Positions 1 to 10,379 of a DNA stretch of 43,847 nt are shown piece after piece. A program made the translations under genes and the position numbers. This stretch comes from a virus. Numbering within the stretch: position 1 is the stretch's first letter; each line of letters opens with the position of its first letter. The notes below the pieces were generated by a model, which saw nothing but the letters and a program-made list of their open reading frames with translations, ran no database searches and had not been told where the DNA came from. The stretch covers positions 1 to 43,847 of the IMG/VR virus record IMGVR_UViG_3300015194_000005, one strand, 5' to 3'.

Positions 1-1
1 A

Positions 2-2179
2 AGGAAGGATATTCTTACAAAGTCTGGATACCCCACTCTCCCTGCTCCAACAAAAGTAGGACCAGATGGGAAGCCAGTCACGACTCCAAATGCCCCCACG
101 ACTTCTACAAATGCCTCAGGATCAACGACAACTCCTCCACCTGCTTCTGGGACGCCAAATGCTCCTACGACGACTGGCGGGGCTACAACGCCTCCTACTA
201 TGAATCCAGATGGAACTCCTGCTGCAAGTGGGACTCCTATACAGCAAACTCCTCCTGTTACGACTCCACAGGATACTGGTATTGCGGCAGCTCTTCAGAA
301 TCTCCCACCAGAGTATGCTTTCTTAGGCCCTCTCTTTCAGCAACAACAGGCACAGATTCAAAACGCGATCTCAAGCAATAAGACAGAGGCTCAAAAGCAG
401 ATGGATAATCTGGATCTTTCTTATAAGTCTATTGCCGATACCATTCAACAGTCGAAAGACGACTACACAACCACGGCTGATGCTATTAAAGGCATGTTGG
501 ATGAAGTGAAGAAGGATAGCGAACAGAATGTCTCTAATCAGGAGACCTCAGCTCAGAACAAGTTACAGTGGACTCTGGACCAGAACTTAAGAGCTGATGC
601 CAAAGCTAAAGTGGATCAGCATAACTCCATGGTTGCTCAGATTGCTCTTTCCGGTGGATTTGGACAGGATGCAGGACTACGAGAAGTCGCTACAAGTGAT
701 GCAACATTTGATCAAAAGATGTCTGACCTTCGGACGACATTTGGCTATGACAGTACGGATTTAAGTGCAAAGTTCACTTCTATGCAGGTTGCGGCGAGGA
801 AGGATTACGCGGATAAGAGCATTGCGAATATGAAGGACTTACAAAGTCATCTTGAGACTCTTTCTACACAAGGAAACCAGAATACTGTCGCTTGGACAAC
901 GGCTCAGAATAATCTTCTGAAGGATTCTTGGAACACTCAGGTTGGGCTACGCAAAGATCTTGCTTCGAGTAACTTGGATATGGGGAAGACGATCGGAACG
1001 ATGGTGGAGAATCGCCAGAAAGCTATTGCAGAAGCCGCAAAGGCTAAGGAGACGAACAGGATCAAGGAAGAAGCTATTGCTGCTGCTAGTGGTACCCGTG
1101 CAGATGCAAGAGCAACTGCAGCTGGTGTACATAATGATGCTTTATCTCAACAGTCAGCTCAGGGCATTAGCACTCAACTACAGGCTATTCGAGGAAAGTT
1201 GCAAACAGCTTCCCAGCCTTATGACGTGTATATCAACGCACAACAGTTTAAGAGTTCCTTTGACGATGCCTATAGCCTCTTCACGGCAAAAGATGCTACA
1301 GAAGGAGACCGGGCAACAGCAGACGCTCAGATGGCCTTTCAGTTCAGTCACTTCCAGAACATTGGCTCTCTCCGTATTCAAGAAGTAGCCGGAGACGCGG
1401 CTAAAGGAAATCAGTCTGCCGCTGCAAAGTTCTCTGCGAATATCAATGCTTGGCTCAATGGTGGTTCTGCTCTTGACCCCACTGTTCGAACAGCCATGAA
1501 GACGTTGATCGAAAACCATACAGCTGATCTACAAAAAGCAGCCACTTCTTCGATCCTTACGGCATGGAGTGACGCACGTTCTGCAAATAGAAACTTCCCA
1601 AATGCTCCGTCTCCGATCACTCCCGATCAATTAACCTCTGATCCTGCACTTCTGAATGCTATGTACCAAGGACAGGATAAATCTGCTGGAGACTTTTGGG
1701 ATAGTGGTGGCTCAGCATCCTCTCAGAGTTCTTCAGCTCCAACCGGAGCTTTTTCCCCCTCCGCACAAATGAAAGGCGGCGTGAGTACAACAATCGGCAC
1801 CAGAACTGTGAGCGGAACACCTCAAATGCTCACCGCTTTACAATCCGCTGATGCTGCAATGTTCAAGGCAACAGGACAACACCTCCAAATCAATTCTGAT
1901 TTTAGAACAGGTGCACAACAGCAACAGGCTTATAATGACTATTTGAGTGGGAAGATCGCTCGTGCTGCTCCTCCCGGTAGTTCACTCCATGAAAAAGGAC
2001 TGGCAGCAGACGTGACGAACTGGAAGGAAGCTGAACCCTATCTTGTTGCCGCAGGTTTAAGTCCTCTTGGGCCTATCGGTTCCAAGATCCGAAGCGAAGA
2101 TCCTGCACATTTCCAATTAGGAGATTCTTATAGTGGGAATGTCGCCTATTCTAATAACTCTCCTGATGCTCAACTTTAA
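2..2179 (+). CDS. Partial virion protein with C-terminal M15 (VanY-like) peptidase domain
   Basis: The reading frame is open from the left edge, so the start lies outside the window; the first ATG inside is at 200 but the Pro/Thr-rich frame continues upstream of it. Order of parts: low-complexity P/T/N/G linker (nt 2-270), a long Gln/Ala/Lys-rich helical or coiled-coil section, a Ser-rich linker near 1700-1760, then about 115 C-terminal residues resembling M15 D,D-peptidases. The zinc-site motif SxHxxGxAxD reads SLHEKGLAAD (about nt 1980-2013) and the closing His lies in DPAHFQ (about 2098-2115). M15 enzymes cut peptidoglycan cross-links or stems. Inference: a virion-borne wall-opening protein used at entry, since it sits with tail genes and not in the lysis cassette. 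Confidence 0.8.
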   Translation, partial: RKDILTKSGYPTLPAPTKVGPDGKPVTTPNAPTTSTNASGSTTTPPPASGTPNAPTTTGGATTPPTMNPDGTPAASGTPIQQTPPVTTPQDTGIAAALQNLPPEYAFLGPLFQQQQAQIQNAISSNKTEAQKQMDNLDLSYKSIADTIQQSKDDYTTTADAIKGMLDEVKKDSEQNVSNQETSAQNKLQWTLDQNLRADAKAKVDQHNSMVAQIALSGGFGQDAGLREVATSDATFDQKMSDLRTTFGYDSTDLSAKFTSMQVAARKDYADKSIANMKDLQSHLETLSTQGNQNTVAWTTAQNNLLKDSWNTQVGLRKDLASSNLDMGKTIGTMVENRQKAIAEAAKAKETNRIKEEAIAAASGTRADARATAAGVHNDALSQQSAQGISTQLQAIRGKLQTASQPYDVYINAQQFKSSFDDAYSLFTAKDATEGDRATADAQMAFQFSHFQNIGSLRIQEVAGDAAKGNQSAAAKFSANINAWLNGGSALDPTVRTAMKTLIENHTADLQKAATSSILTAWSDARSANRNFPNAPSPITPDQLTSDPALLNAMYQGQDKSAGDFWDSGGSASSQSSSAPTGAFSPSAQMKGGVSTTIGTRTVSGTPQMLTALQSADAAMFKATGQHLQINSDFRTGAQQQQAYNDYLSGKIARAAPPGSSLHEKGLAADVTNWKEAEPYLVAAGLSPLGPIGSKIRSEDPAHFQLGDSYSGNVAYSNNSPDAQL

Positions 2180-4382
2180 TCCCACAGGCGCAGGTTCTAC
2201 CTTGGGTCAAGGTATCCCTAATGCCCCATCCACAACGGCAGTAAATAACAAGGTAGCTCCAACGCTTCCTACGCCTCCTCCTGTCGTTCAACCTCCAAAT
2301 CCTATTGTTCCACAGGGATTGAAAACTATGGCTCCAACTCCGCAGGCTCCTCAACCCGCACCTGTAAAATCTGGGTTTGATACTCAGGGACTTTTAGATA
2401 ATTTTAGTATGGGCGTACCACAAGCAGCAGCACAATCTACGCCTCCTCCATCTACGACAAGTCCGAAAATTAGCAATGATATGTTCCAAACGATGAGGAA
2501 TACAATGGATGATTCTACGATCATGCACAATATCTATAATGCAGACCCTGCATTCAAGGCGAAGGTAGACATGATGAAGCCTTTCTATAATAGTCAATCT
2601 CCTGACTGGCAGTCCCGTTTCCCAACATTCGCATTAAACAAGTATTATAACGTTGGAGTTAACTTGCCAAAAGATCCTTCAACGAATGCTCTTTTGAGCG
2701 GCATTACTAGCCCAGATGCGGCAACCGCACCTTGGTTTTCTAATGAAAAATTTGGTTCAGGGGATATGAACCCAATTGATAATGCTTTGGGTATGGCAGG
2801 AAATTTCTTGCAGGAAGCAGGGAACACTATTGCTCATCCTATAAAAACTGCACAAGGAGTTATTTCTAGCACAATCGGAGCAGGAGAACTTGCTGGCCGC
2901 GCCGCCATTAAGGGCATTGATGCCATTAGTGGAGCTGGGACAATGGATCTCTTGAAAAAGATCGTTGCAGCTCACCCAGATGAACAGGGTCCAGTTGCTT
3001 CAGCACTGAGGGCGTTAACTTCCACCACACCAGACCAAGCAGGACTCTTGGACACGTTAAAAACCTATGGCATTACTCCTAAAGGTATTTCTATTGCTGA
3101 TCCTACAGATCCAACGAAGCAGACGTTGGTTAAGGGTCTATTTGAGCACCCACTTCTACCATCATTGATGATTGGAGGTGGCCTATCAAAGCTCAATGAT
3201 GCTACTGGGGCGGTTGATAAGGCTATGGCCCCTGTCGATAATACGGTTTCCTCTGTAGTGCAAGGTGCGAAAAATATTGCAGGTAAAATCACTGGAAAAG
3301 CTGCCACCCCGCAATTCTCACCACAAACGAGTCTCCTCGCTGAGTATTATGGGACAACACCACAGAAGATCACTTCGAGTATAAAGAACGCGGGGTTAGA
3401 TACCGCTGATGGTGTCCAGCCTATCGAAGACCATCTATCGAAGACGTTTGGCAAAGACCACGCAGGGTTTGGAGACTTTGTAGACCAAAAGTTGGGAGAT
3501 AGCGCTACCCCTGCTGACTATAATGCGGCAGAGAATGCGAGGATTGATGCTACGAAGATGCCAGACCAGACTCAGGCTTTCCAGAGAGCAGTCCAGCCTA
3601 AAATGAGTGCGGCAGATACGAAAAAACTCCTTGAATCGAATCCCAAACTCGTTCAAGAAGGAATGAACAAAACAGGGATATTAAAAGGATCCCCTGGATC
3701 TTCATTCACAAAAGATGATGCAAGTCTCGCAGAAGTCGCCAAAACAATCCCAGACTTCAAACCAGTAGCGAACTCTAACAAACATCTTAGCATGAAAGAG
3801 GCTGTTGATAACACTGTTGCCGTGCATGACGCGATCACTAATGAATCAAACGCTCTTAGACAACAGATGATTAAGGCTGGTGACGGAGCGATGAACCCAA
3901 TAGAGACTCAGTCTCGTATCAGTACAGCTCTTGAAGGAATGAAAAAGTATTTTAGAGGTGACAGCGCGAAGATCGACGATGTGAAAACTCTTGCACAAGA
4001 AATAAGCCAAGATCACAAAGGAACATGGTCTGGACAATGGGAGGCAAGGCAGGAGTTTTATAAACAGGCAGAACTCAAGTGGGGGAAGAATATATGGGAT
4101 AAGGGAAATACCTACTCTCAAGCCGTAAAGACCGTTGGGCAAGAATGGAATGGTGCCATCCATGATGCGGCCTCTCCTGCTGGAATTGATTTCCAACCTC
4201 AAATGGAACGGCTTAGTTCTATGTATGACATTCGAGGGAATCTCACGAGTCATGTCACCAACGACATTTATAATTCCAAACTCAAGAATCTTCTGAAGAA
4301 TAATGCTGCTGCAAGAATCCTCACGAAAGCTGCTGCGAATACAGTAGGATTAGGCGCAGCTCACGAAATTCTTTCCCATTAA
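2166..4382 (+). CDS. Large virion-associated protein, function unknown
   Basis: About 738 residues. The N-terminal third is Pro/Thr/Gln-rich and low complexity, followed by helical segments with several Gly/Ala-rich weakly hydrophobic patches (around residues 225-260 and near the C-terminus). I chose the ATG at 2166, which overlaps the upstream stop by 14 bases; an in-frame ATG at 2133 would add 11 residues. No enzymatic motif is visible. Size, composition and position directly after the M15 protein suggest an internal or ejected virion protein of a short-tailed phage; this is inference from context only. A tape-measure role is less likely because the protein lacks a long uniform hydrophobic or coiled repeat. 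Confidence 0.75.
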   Translation: MLNFNPTGAGSTLGQGIPNAPSTTAVNNKVAPTLPTPPPVVQPPNPIVPQGLKTMAPTPQAPQPAPVKSGFDTQGLLDNFSMGVPQAAAQSTPPPSTTSPKISNDMFQTMRNTMDDSTIMHNIYNADPAFKAKVDMMKPFYNSQSPDWQSRFPTFALNKYYNVGVNLPKDPSTNALLSGITSPDAATAPWFSNEKFGSGDMNPIDNALGMAGNFLQEAGNTIAHPIKTAQGVISSTIGAGELAGRAAIKGIDAISGAGTMDLLKKIVAAHPDEQGPVASALRALTSTTPDQAGLLDTLKTYGITPKGISIADPTDPTKQTLVKGLFEHPLLPSLMIGGGLSKLNDATGAVDKAMAPVDNTVSSVVQGAKNIAGKITGKAATPQFSPQTSLLAEYYGTTPQKITSSIKNAGLDTADGVQPIEDHLSKTFGKDHAGFGDFVDQKLGDSATPADYNAAENARIDATKMPDQTQAFQRAVQPKMSAADTKKLLESNPKLVQEGMNKTGILKGSPGSSFTKDDASLAEVAKTIPDFKPVANSNKHLSMKEAVDNTVAVHDAITNESNALRQQMIKAGDGAMNPIETQSRISTALEGMKKYFRGDSAKIDDVKTLAQEISQDHKGTWSGQWEARQEFYKQAELKWGKNIWDKGNTYSQAVKTVGQEWNGAIHDAASPAGIDFQPQMERLSSMYDIRGNLTSHVTNDIYNSKLKNLLKNNAAARILTKAAANTVGLGAAHEILSH

Positions 4383-4483
4383 TCCTTCCTCGACTCGTTC
4401 ACGCCGTAGAACACTGCCATTGCTAGAAAAAATACGATGTACCACATAGCTGCCTATCCTATCAGAAAACTACTCTGCTGTCC

Positions 4484-5371
4484 ATGACCCTCTCCCCCAC
4501 CATCCGTCTCGCCCTTCAAAAGCTCTCTGATGCACAAGCTCAGAGACAAGCTCATATTGAGCAAACTCAAGCCAAAAGGTCTGAGGAGAATATGACGAAT
4601 AAGATGATCCAAGCCTTAGAAGGAATCGGAAAGGTTACTTCCTTACAAGGGCCCAAAGGAGATCCTGGTTACACTCCTATTCGAGGTATCGACTACTTCA
4701 CAGAGCAAGATGTACGAATACTTCTGCAAGCTGCTACTCCAATCAAAGGAACCCACTATTTTGATGGAGAAAGTATCCAAGGTGAACAAGGTCCACAGGG
4801 TGAGGCTGGTCCTATGGGGCCCATCGGTAAATCTGGAGTGGATGGCGAGGATGGAGCCGACGTAGATATGGCAGAAGTGATTGCAGAAGCAAAGAAGGTG
4901 GTTGATACAACTCTCAAGAATCTTCCAAAACAAGACTCTTTCCTCTTGGCAGGAAAGAAGGTCTCTACGACAGAACTACAAGACAAGGATATTTTACAAT
5001 ACAATAAAGAGAAGGATCAGTTTGAGTTTGTGAAGCTCCCAAAGAAGGAAGTCCAACCCTTCTTTTCTGGTGGAGGCCCTTCTGCTTCAACTCGCTATCG
5101 TATCAAAACAGTCACTGCTTCTACCGTCCTCGATCCTCTCGATCAGATCGTGTACGGAAATGCTGGAGGAAACATCACGATCACACTACCTTCAGCCGCA
5201 GGACAAGAAGGTACATGGTTGAATATTAAGAAATTGAACGCAAGTAATACCATTACGATAGCTGCCGCAGGTTCGGACACTATTGATGGACTCTCCACTG
5301 TTGTTCTCACTCAACAATATACATCATTAGAATTTGTTTCTAATGGAGTTTCCTCATGGCTGATCAAATGA
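4484..5371 (+). CDS. Collagen-like tail fibre protein
   Basis: 295 residues. The N-terminal 50 residues form a probable charged helix or coiled coil. Two short collagen-like Gly-X-Y blocks follow: GPKGDPGYTP near residue 56, and one near residues 100-125 containing GEQGPQGEAGPMGPIG. After a Lys-rich linker, the C-terminal 90 residues are beta-rich with the repeated NITITLPSAAG and NTITIAAAG style found in phage fibre heads. Collagen-like triplets are common in trimeric phage fibres. It starts just after a C/T-rich stretch and its 3-prime end overlaps the next fibre gene by 16 bases, so the two are probably made together. Confidence 0.8.
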   Translation: MTLSPTIRLALQKLSDAQAQRQAHIEQTQAKRSEENMTNKMIQALEGIGKVTSLQGPKGDPGYTPIRGIDYFTEQDVRILLQAATPIKGTHYFDGESIQGEQGPQGEAGPMGPIGKSGVDGEDGADVDMAEVIAEAKKVVDTTLKNLPKQDSFLLAGKKVSTTELQDKDILQYNKEKDQFEFVKLPKKEVQPFFSGGGPSASTRYRIKTVTASTVLDPLDQIVYGNAGGNITITLPSAAGQEGTWLNIKKLNASNTITIAAAGSDTIDGLSTVVLTQQYTSLEFVSNGVSSWLIK

Positions 5372-7854
5372 GCTACTTACCCGCCAAATATGTCGTACAG
5401 GCTACAGATACAGCTCAGCCTAATGAGCGTGTTCTCACAGCTGGTAGTGGTATTACGATAACAGATGCAGGAGCGAACTCTACAATAACTATTTCTGCAT
5501 CTGGTGGTGGTGGAGGTGCAACCATTGGTGGAACCGTCACAGGAGGAACAGCTAACTCCGTCCTCTACATAAATTCCACAGGGAAGCTGGCACAGGACTA
5601 TCCGAATTTTACCTATGCCCAATCTAGTGGCATATTTACCGCTCCCGTTATATATGGGACAACAGAAGTCTTATCGTCAAGAATCCGTCTCTCGACGGTG
5701 AGCAGTATTTTTGGGGCAGTTCTGTATGCTTCAGATTCGCCAATCGGCGGGACGCTCACAACGGACGTGAATACGTTCTTCTTTCACCCGAATAATAGAC
5801 AACTAGGTGTAGGAATCAACACCTTCATCAGCGGAGAACGAATGCGCGTGAAGGGTGCAACACTTTCTCCGACGGCTCCTACATCGCCCAGTTCCTCTAT
5901 TAACTACAACCAGTCCACGGGTTACAACACCGGAGGCTATTCTCACACCTACAAGATCTATTCATATAAGACCGTCGATGGCGTGACTGCCTATTCACCG
6001 ACGTATATTAGTGGCGGCGTAACGGATGACGGAAGAGTCCTGAGTTCTCCCGCCGCATCGTCATTCAGTGGTTTCCAGAACTTTTCAGGATCAGGCTACA
6101 CCGATGGAACGGACACCATCTCCTACACCCTGATTCCCTATACAGACTATCCAGCGGGGAGAACGATGGGTTCGTCGCAAGCTGTAGGCATCGCAGAATC
6201 AAACTCGGGAAACCCCTTCAGCGTGGATTTCAATTGGGCAGACGTTGGGGCCTCGGGTTATTACTTAACGAGAAACATCTCCTCTATCGGAACAGACGAA
6301 TATCAAGACGTTGGAAACGTCACCAGCTATTCGGATACCAATAGCGGCTTTGGGGCGGGTGCGCCTTCAGATCCAAGTACGGTTCCAGATCGTTACAATG
6401 TTCAGATCTTCATGACTCCTCCGGGTGGAGAGACGGGGTTCATTGTCACACTGTCTGATACCTATAACGGCTATACCGATAACTATTATCGTCTCCTCGG
6501 TCCGGGCACTACCGCATTTTCCGACGACAACACTGGATGGCTCACCCCCACGCCCAATCTCTCAAACACGACCTATCTAGGACCGTGGCTCTATGCCGAA
6601 GGTGACTACACGATTGTAGGGAATGGAACGATCACAGGAAGGATCGACCAGACAGGAGGATTCCATTCTGATAATCTCTTTGGGCAGTTTGATGGAACGT
6701 ACGGAACGGTTGTGCCTATTGCAAAGGGTGGAACGAATAACACGGGATTCACCCCCTCTGAGCTCATCTTCAGTAATGGCTCCGCGCTCCTCTCTGCAAG
6801 TCAACTTTTCTATTTTGAGGGATATGGAGTCACACAGCTACAGCTTTTTTCATCCTACGCCACTAATAAGGGATTACTGATAAAAGGTGCTGCGTCACAA
6901 AGTGGGAATCTCTTGGAGTTCCAGAACATCGCATCGACACCCATAGCCTATGTTTCCAGTTCGGGTCGAGGATCGTTCTCTCAAGATGCAGTGCTTGTCG
7001 GGATCAACCCGAGCAATAATCAAGCAGGTTTCGTCGTTAACGGAAACGCCAGCGGAGCGAACGGCTATGCAAACTGCTACATTTACCGAGGTTCAACATC
7101 GCAGTCTTCTGGCACGCTTAACGGAACGAATGGCAGCAATGAATGGTTCAGCGGCCCGATAGAATCGAGCCAGGACTTCACCTTCTACAACTTCAACAAG
7201 GGCATTCAAGTCGTCCTTGGATATGGTACGAATGCCACAAGAATGACGATCAATACTATTGATAATGCTTCCATAGGATTAGTGGTGAATGCTACGGCTT
7301 CCGCTTCTGTGGATATTCAGCAATGGCAAAAGAATGGTGCAGTGGTTGCATTGGTGAATTCCGCAGGAAATCTCATTCTAGGTCTCGCAGGGACTCAAAC
7401 AGGTACCATAAAATTCAATGGAACAACATCAGGAACCGTAACACTTGTCCCTGCTGCTGCTGCGGGAACATGGACGATGACGCTTCCTACTTCTGGAGGA
7501 ACAAGTGGGTATGTCCTGTCTACAAACGGATCAGGGGTTACATCTTGGGTAGCGCAATCAGGTGGAAGTGGGATCACTCGAAATATTAATAGTGTTTCGA
7601 CGAATACTACGGCAGCAGCAGCTGCATCGACGGACTATGTGTACCTCTGTAGTAGTACTATGACGTTGACCCTTCCTACTGCCGTATCCAATACAAATCG
7701 CTATTCCATAAAAAATTCAGGGAGTGCTACGGTCACAATAGCAACAACTTCCGCACAGACAATTTTTACTACGGCAGCCGTCTCAACACTCACTCTCGCA
7801 CCAGGTGAAAGTTATGATCTTGTTAGCAATTCTAGTAATTGGTTCGTTCTATAA
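5356..7854 (+). CDS. Long tail fibre protein with AKGGTN motif
   Basis: 832 residues, almost entirely Gly/Ser/Thr/Asn-rich beta sequence. A Gly-rich hinge (SGGGGG) occurs near residue 50. A fibronectin-like section near residues 195-330 contains the peptide YSYKTVDGVTAYS, shared with a minus-strand gene at 21800-22231. The motif PIAKGGTNNTG near residue 455 matches the classic phage tail-fibre repeat. The C-terminus repeats the TLTLPT and ATVTIAT strand pattern also seen at the end of the upstream fibre. The ATG at 5356 follows TTTCCTC, the local start context; an ATG at 5368 overlapping the upstream stop is the alternative. Likely a receptor-binding or fibre-shaft component. Confidence 0.82.
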   Translation: MADQMSYLPAKYVVQATDTAQPNERVLTAGSGITITDAGANSTITISASGGGGGATIGGTVTGGTANSVLYINSTGKLAQDYPNFTYAQSSGIFTAPVIYGTTEVLSSRIRLSTVSSIFGAVLYASDSPIGGTLTTDVNTFFFHPNNRQLGVGINTFISGERMRVKGATLSPTAPTSPSSSINYNQSTGYNTGGYSHTYKIYSYKTVDGVTAYSPTYISGGVTDDGRVLSSPAASSFSGFQNFSGSGYTDGTDTISYTLIPYTDYPAGRTMGSSQAVGIAESNSGNPFSVDFNWADVGASGYYLTRNISSIGTDEYQDVGNVTSYSDTNSGFGAGAPSDPSTVPDRYNVQIFMTPPGGETGFIVTLSDTYNGYTDNYYRLLGPGTTAFSDDNTGWLTPTPNLSNTTYLGPWLYAEGDYTIVGNGTITGRIDQTGGFHSDNLFGQFDGTYGTVVPIAKGGTNNTGFTPSELIFSNGSALLSASQLFYFEGYGVTQLQLFSSYATNKGLLIKGAASQSGNLLEFQNIASTPIAYVSSSGRGSFSQDAVLVGINPSNNQAGFVVNGNASGANGYANCYIYRGSTSQSSGTLNGTNGSNEWFSGPIESSQDFTFYNFNKGIQVVLGYGTNATRMTINTIDNASIGLVVNATASASVDIQQWQKNGAVVALVNSAGNLILGLAGTQTGTIKFNGTTSGTVTLVPAAAAGTWTMTLPTSGGTSGYVLSTNGSGVTSWVAQSGGSGITRNINSVSTNTTAAAAASTDYVYLCSSTMTLTLPTAVSNTNRYSIKNSGSATVTIATTSAQTIFTTAAVSTLTLAPGESYDLVSNSSNWFVL

Positions 7855-7858
7855 TTTT

Positions 7859-10000
7859 ATGAGTTTCCAAATCTCCAAAGGCAATCCATCTTCCTTCTTC
7901 GTTGCTGCTTCCGATGCAACGGCAGCAGACAAGCAACGTGCGGATTTTGTGTGTTCCGGCACAGCCGATCAGACGCAGATTAATACCTACATTACGAAAT
8001 TACTGGCTAATGGCGGAGGGGCCGTCTATCTCTCTGAGGGAACTTTTACCCTATCGGCCACTATAGCGATCACAGGCGATGGGACATCGAATGGACCGAC
8101 CGTTAGTATCCTTGGAGCAGGGAATAGGAATACTATCCTGGTTCCTTCTACAGGAACGCATGGTGTCACCATCGCAGGAGCGACGCAGGTGAAGATATGG
8201 GATATTCAATTCAACTTACTTGGAACAAGTGACGCGATCCACTCAACAGCTCCTGTCGCTTCTCCCTATTGGTCCTTCTGGCAGTCGAGCTTTAAGAACC
8301 TTTTCATCAAAGGAGACTTCTCGGCTCACTCAGGATGGGCGATGAATCTTGAAGCTCCTTTCCGCTCTACGTTCGAGAACATCGAAGCACAGGGGCTGGG
8401 AAACGGCATCTATCTTAAGTCTACAAACGTGAACTTCAATCCTGGGAACTGTACGTTCATCCGCTGCTTCATGGATCTAAACGCGGCAGTCAATGGGGTT
8501 GCCTACAAGCTCCATACTCAAGACGGCAAGGGTCTGATGAATATTTGTACATTCATCCAGTGCGAAGCAATAGACTCGAAGGCTTCTTCCACTACGTCGA
8601 TTGGCTGGTACTTACTCGGTAGTACAACGGATTACCACCAGACGAAAGATATTGTCATCATCAACTCAAATATTGAGCAGTTCAATACTTGCGTGAAACT
8701 TGTGCATTCGTCTGATAACGACATTACTTTGTCCTATGCAGACACGAAAAATTCTTCCGCAACGGGCGCCATCTTCGACTTGTCTAGTACGGTCCAAGGT
8801 GGATCGACCAAGAATGAATGCTACGCACGATCTGGTTACGTCGCACCAAGCACCACGACGAATTTTGTGAACGACGGGAATACGGATGCAAATGCTTCAA
8901 ATATCTTCGGTAAGTTTGAAGCGTATGTAGATACAGGTGCAACCCTCTCAGCCACTACTACTTCGGCAACCATTCTAAAGGAAGTACATTCAACGGGAGT
9001 CGGGACAATTGATGCAAAGCTCACAGGGTTTCCTCTACCAGGGAACAAGATTCAGGCTGTGAAAGTTTCTTCTACGTCACCGACGTCGAACCAAGTTCTC
9101 ACAGCAACATCCTCTACAGCTGCCGGATGGTCTACACCAAGTACGAATGCTGCGACCGTTACGACGAATGCTAATCTCACAGGACCAATTACATCCGTCG
9201 GAAATACTACGTCCATTGCTTCGCAAACGGGGACAGGAACGAAGTTTGTCGTAGATACTTCCCCATCTCTCATTTCTCCTACTGTATCCTCTGGAGACCT
9301 GACCATCACGAGTGGAGCGATACAGGCTAATTCACAAGTACTATTCAATTCCAATGTCTACACCCAGTTCCAGGCAAACGTGGCAAACATTAATTTGAAT
9401 TTCAAGACCGTGGCAGGAACAGGAGGAATAGTTTGTACGGTCAATGGTTCTAAAGATGCCTTTATCGTTAATAGCACTGGAGTACTTCAGGGGCTCGCAG
9501 GAGGTTCTAGTGGGTCTTCTAAAATAGGTGGGATTATTTTCAATAGCTTCACGGATACTTCAAGTACAAGTACGAACGGGACAGAGGATGATCTGTATTC
9601 CTACACCATCGCTGCCAGCACGCTTGCGATTAATGGTGATAGTCTCTACCAGCGCGAACATGCACAGTTCGTGTCCTCAGCAACAGCTTCACGACGTATT
9701 AAGAAGTATTTTGGAGGTACACTCATCTTTGATTCTGGTGCATTGACTCTGACGCTCGGTGGAGATTTCATTCTCGATACACAGGTTATTCGGGAATCGT
9801 CTAGCGTTGTCAGAGTGAGTGTGAGTGTGGTTACGACCTCTGCTTCCTCCGTTCCATACGCAACATATACCCGCATTACTGGTCTTACATTGACCAATAC
9901 CCAAGTTCTCAAAACAACTGGCATTGCGGCAGGTACAGGCGCAGCGAGTGGAGACATCATCAATAAACTTTCTAAGGTAACATTCGAACCAGCCGCTTGA
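7859..10000 (+). CDS. Tailspike-like protein with pectate-lyase-type beta-helix
   Basis: 713 residues. The N-terminal domain has the signature of right-handed beta-helix tailspikes: a conserved start with ADFVCSGTADQTQINTYI, then GGGAVYLSEGTFTLSATI, then short repeating strand turns to about residue 340. The remainder is Thr/Ser-rich fibre-like beta sequence ending in a compact C-terminal domain. Such spikes bind or degrade surface glycans; no catalytic residues can be assigned by eye. I chose the ATG at 7859, five bases after the upstream stop, over an in-frame ATG at 7805 inside the previous gene because the family fold begins after it. Confidence 0.8.
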   Translation: MSFQISKGNPSSFFVAASDATAADKQRADFVCSGTADQTQINTYITKLLANGGGAVYLSEGTFTLSATIAITGDGTSNGPTVSILGAGNRNTILVPSTGTHGVTIAGATQVKIWDIQFNLLGTSDAIHSTAPVASPYWSFWQSSFKNLFIKGDFSAHSGWAMNLEAPFRSTFENIEAQGLGNGIYLKSTNVNFNPGNCTFIRCFMDLNAAVNGVAYKLHTQDGKGLMNICTFIQCEAIDSKASSTTSIGWYLLGSTTDYHQTKDIVIINSNIEQFNTCVKLVHSSDNDITLSYADTKNSSATGAIFDLSSTVQGGSTKNECYARSGYVAPSTTTNFVNDGNTDANASNIFGKFEAYVDTGATLSATTTSATILKEVHSTGVGTIDAKLTGFPLPGNKIQAVKVSSTSPTSNQVLTATSSTAAGWSTPSTNAATVTTNANLTGPITSVGNTTSIASQTGTGTKFVVDTSPSLISPTVSSGDLTITSGAIQANSQVLFNSNVYTQFQANVANINLNFKTVAGTGGIVCTVNGSKDAFIVNSTGVLQGLAGGSSGSSKIGGIIFNSFTDTSSTSTNGTEDDLYSYTIAASTLAINGDSLYQREHAQFVSSATASRRIKKYFGGTLIFDSGALTLTLGGDFILDTQVIRESSSVVRVSVSVVTTSASSVPYATYTRITGLTLTNTQVLKTTGIAAGTGAASGDIINKLSKVTFEPAA

Positions 10001-10034
10001 AGTTCACCCGCTTAATTCTTTCCTTCTTCTCTCT

Positions 10035-10373
10035 ATGAGTATCACTATTGATCAGCCAATTGTTTTAGCCTCAGCCCAAACGATCACTTTTGACCAAGTG
10101 TATATCCAAGGTGGTGCTATTGGTAAACTTAGTGCTCTTGTCACTTTCGTTGTAACAAACGAGAAAGGCGAGCGCATAGATACCTTGGCATTAAAGTACG
10201 AAGGAGAGGATTGGAATGTCTTTCAGAAAAATTTCAATTCTTGGGGATACCTTTACGAAGAGTTGGTAAAAAAGCAGAAGCTCGATGTGAAGATCGATCC
10301 AAAAGTCGAAGAAAGTTTTGTGAACGTTGTCGATCCAGTAGAATCTATCTTTGTAGAACCCATTCCCCAATAA
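10035..10373 (+). CDS. Hypothetical 112-residue protein of tail-lysis junction
   Basis: Beta-rich N-terminal half (SITIDQPIVLASAQTITFDQ) followed by an amphipathic helical C-terminal half rich in Lys, Glu and Val. There is no signal peptide, membrane segment or Cys motif. The start is preceded by a strong C/T tract (TTCCTTCTTCTCTCT). It is the first of a run of short genes between the tailspike and the lysis genes. It could be a small fibre chaperone or a fibre accessory; I do not recognise the family. Confidence 0.7.
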   Translation: MSITIDQPIVLASAQTITFDQVYIQGGAIGKLSALVTFVVTNEKGERIDTLALKYEGEDWNVFQKNFNSWGYLYEELVKKQKLDVKIDPKVEESFVNVVDPVESIFVEPIPQ

Positions 10374-10379
10374 TATCTT

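Noticed and set aside
4379-4447. Minus-strand 22-aa hydrophobic frame (MWYIVFFLAMAVFYGVNESRKD begins at 4447)
   Set aside because: No pyrimidine tract, promoter or coupling; isolated opposite two late genes. Could be real but support is too thin.
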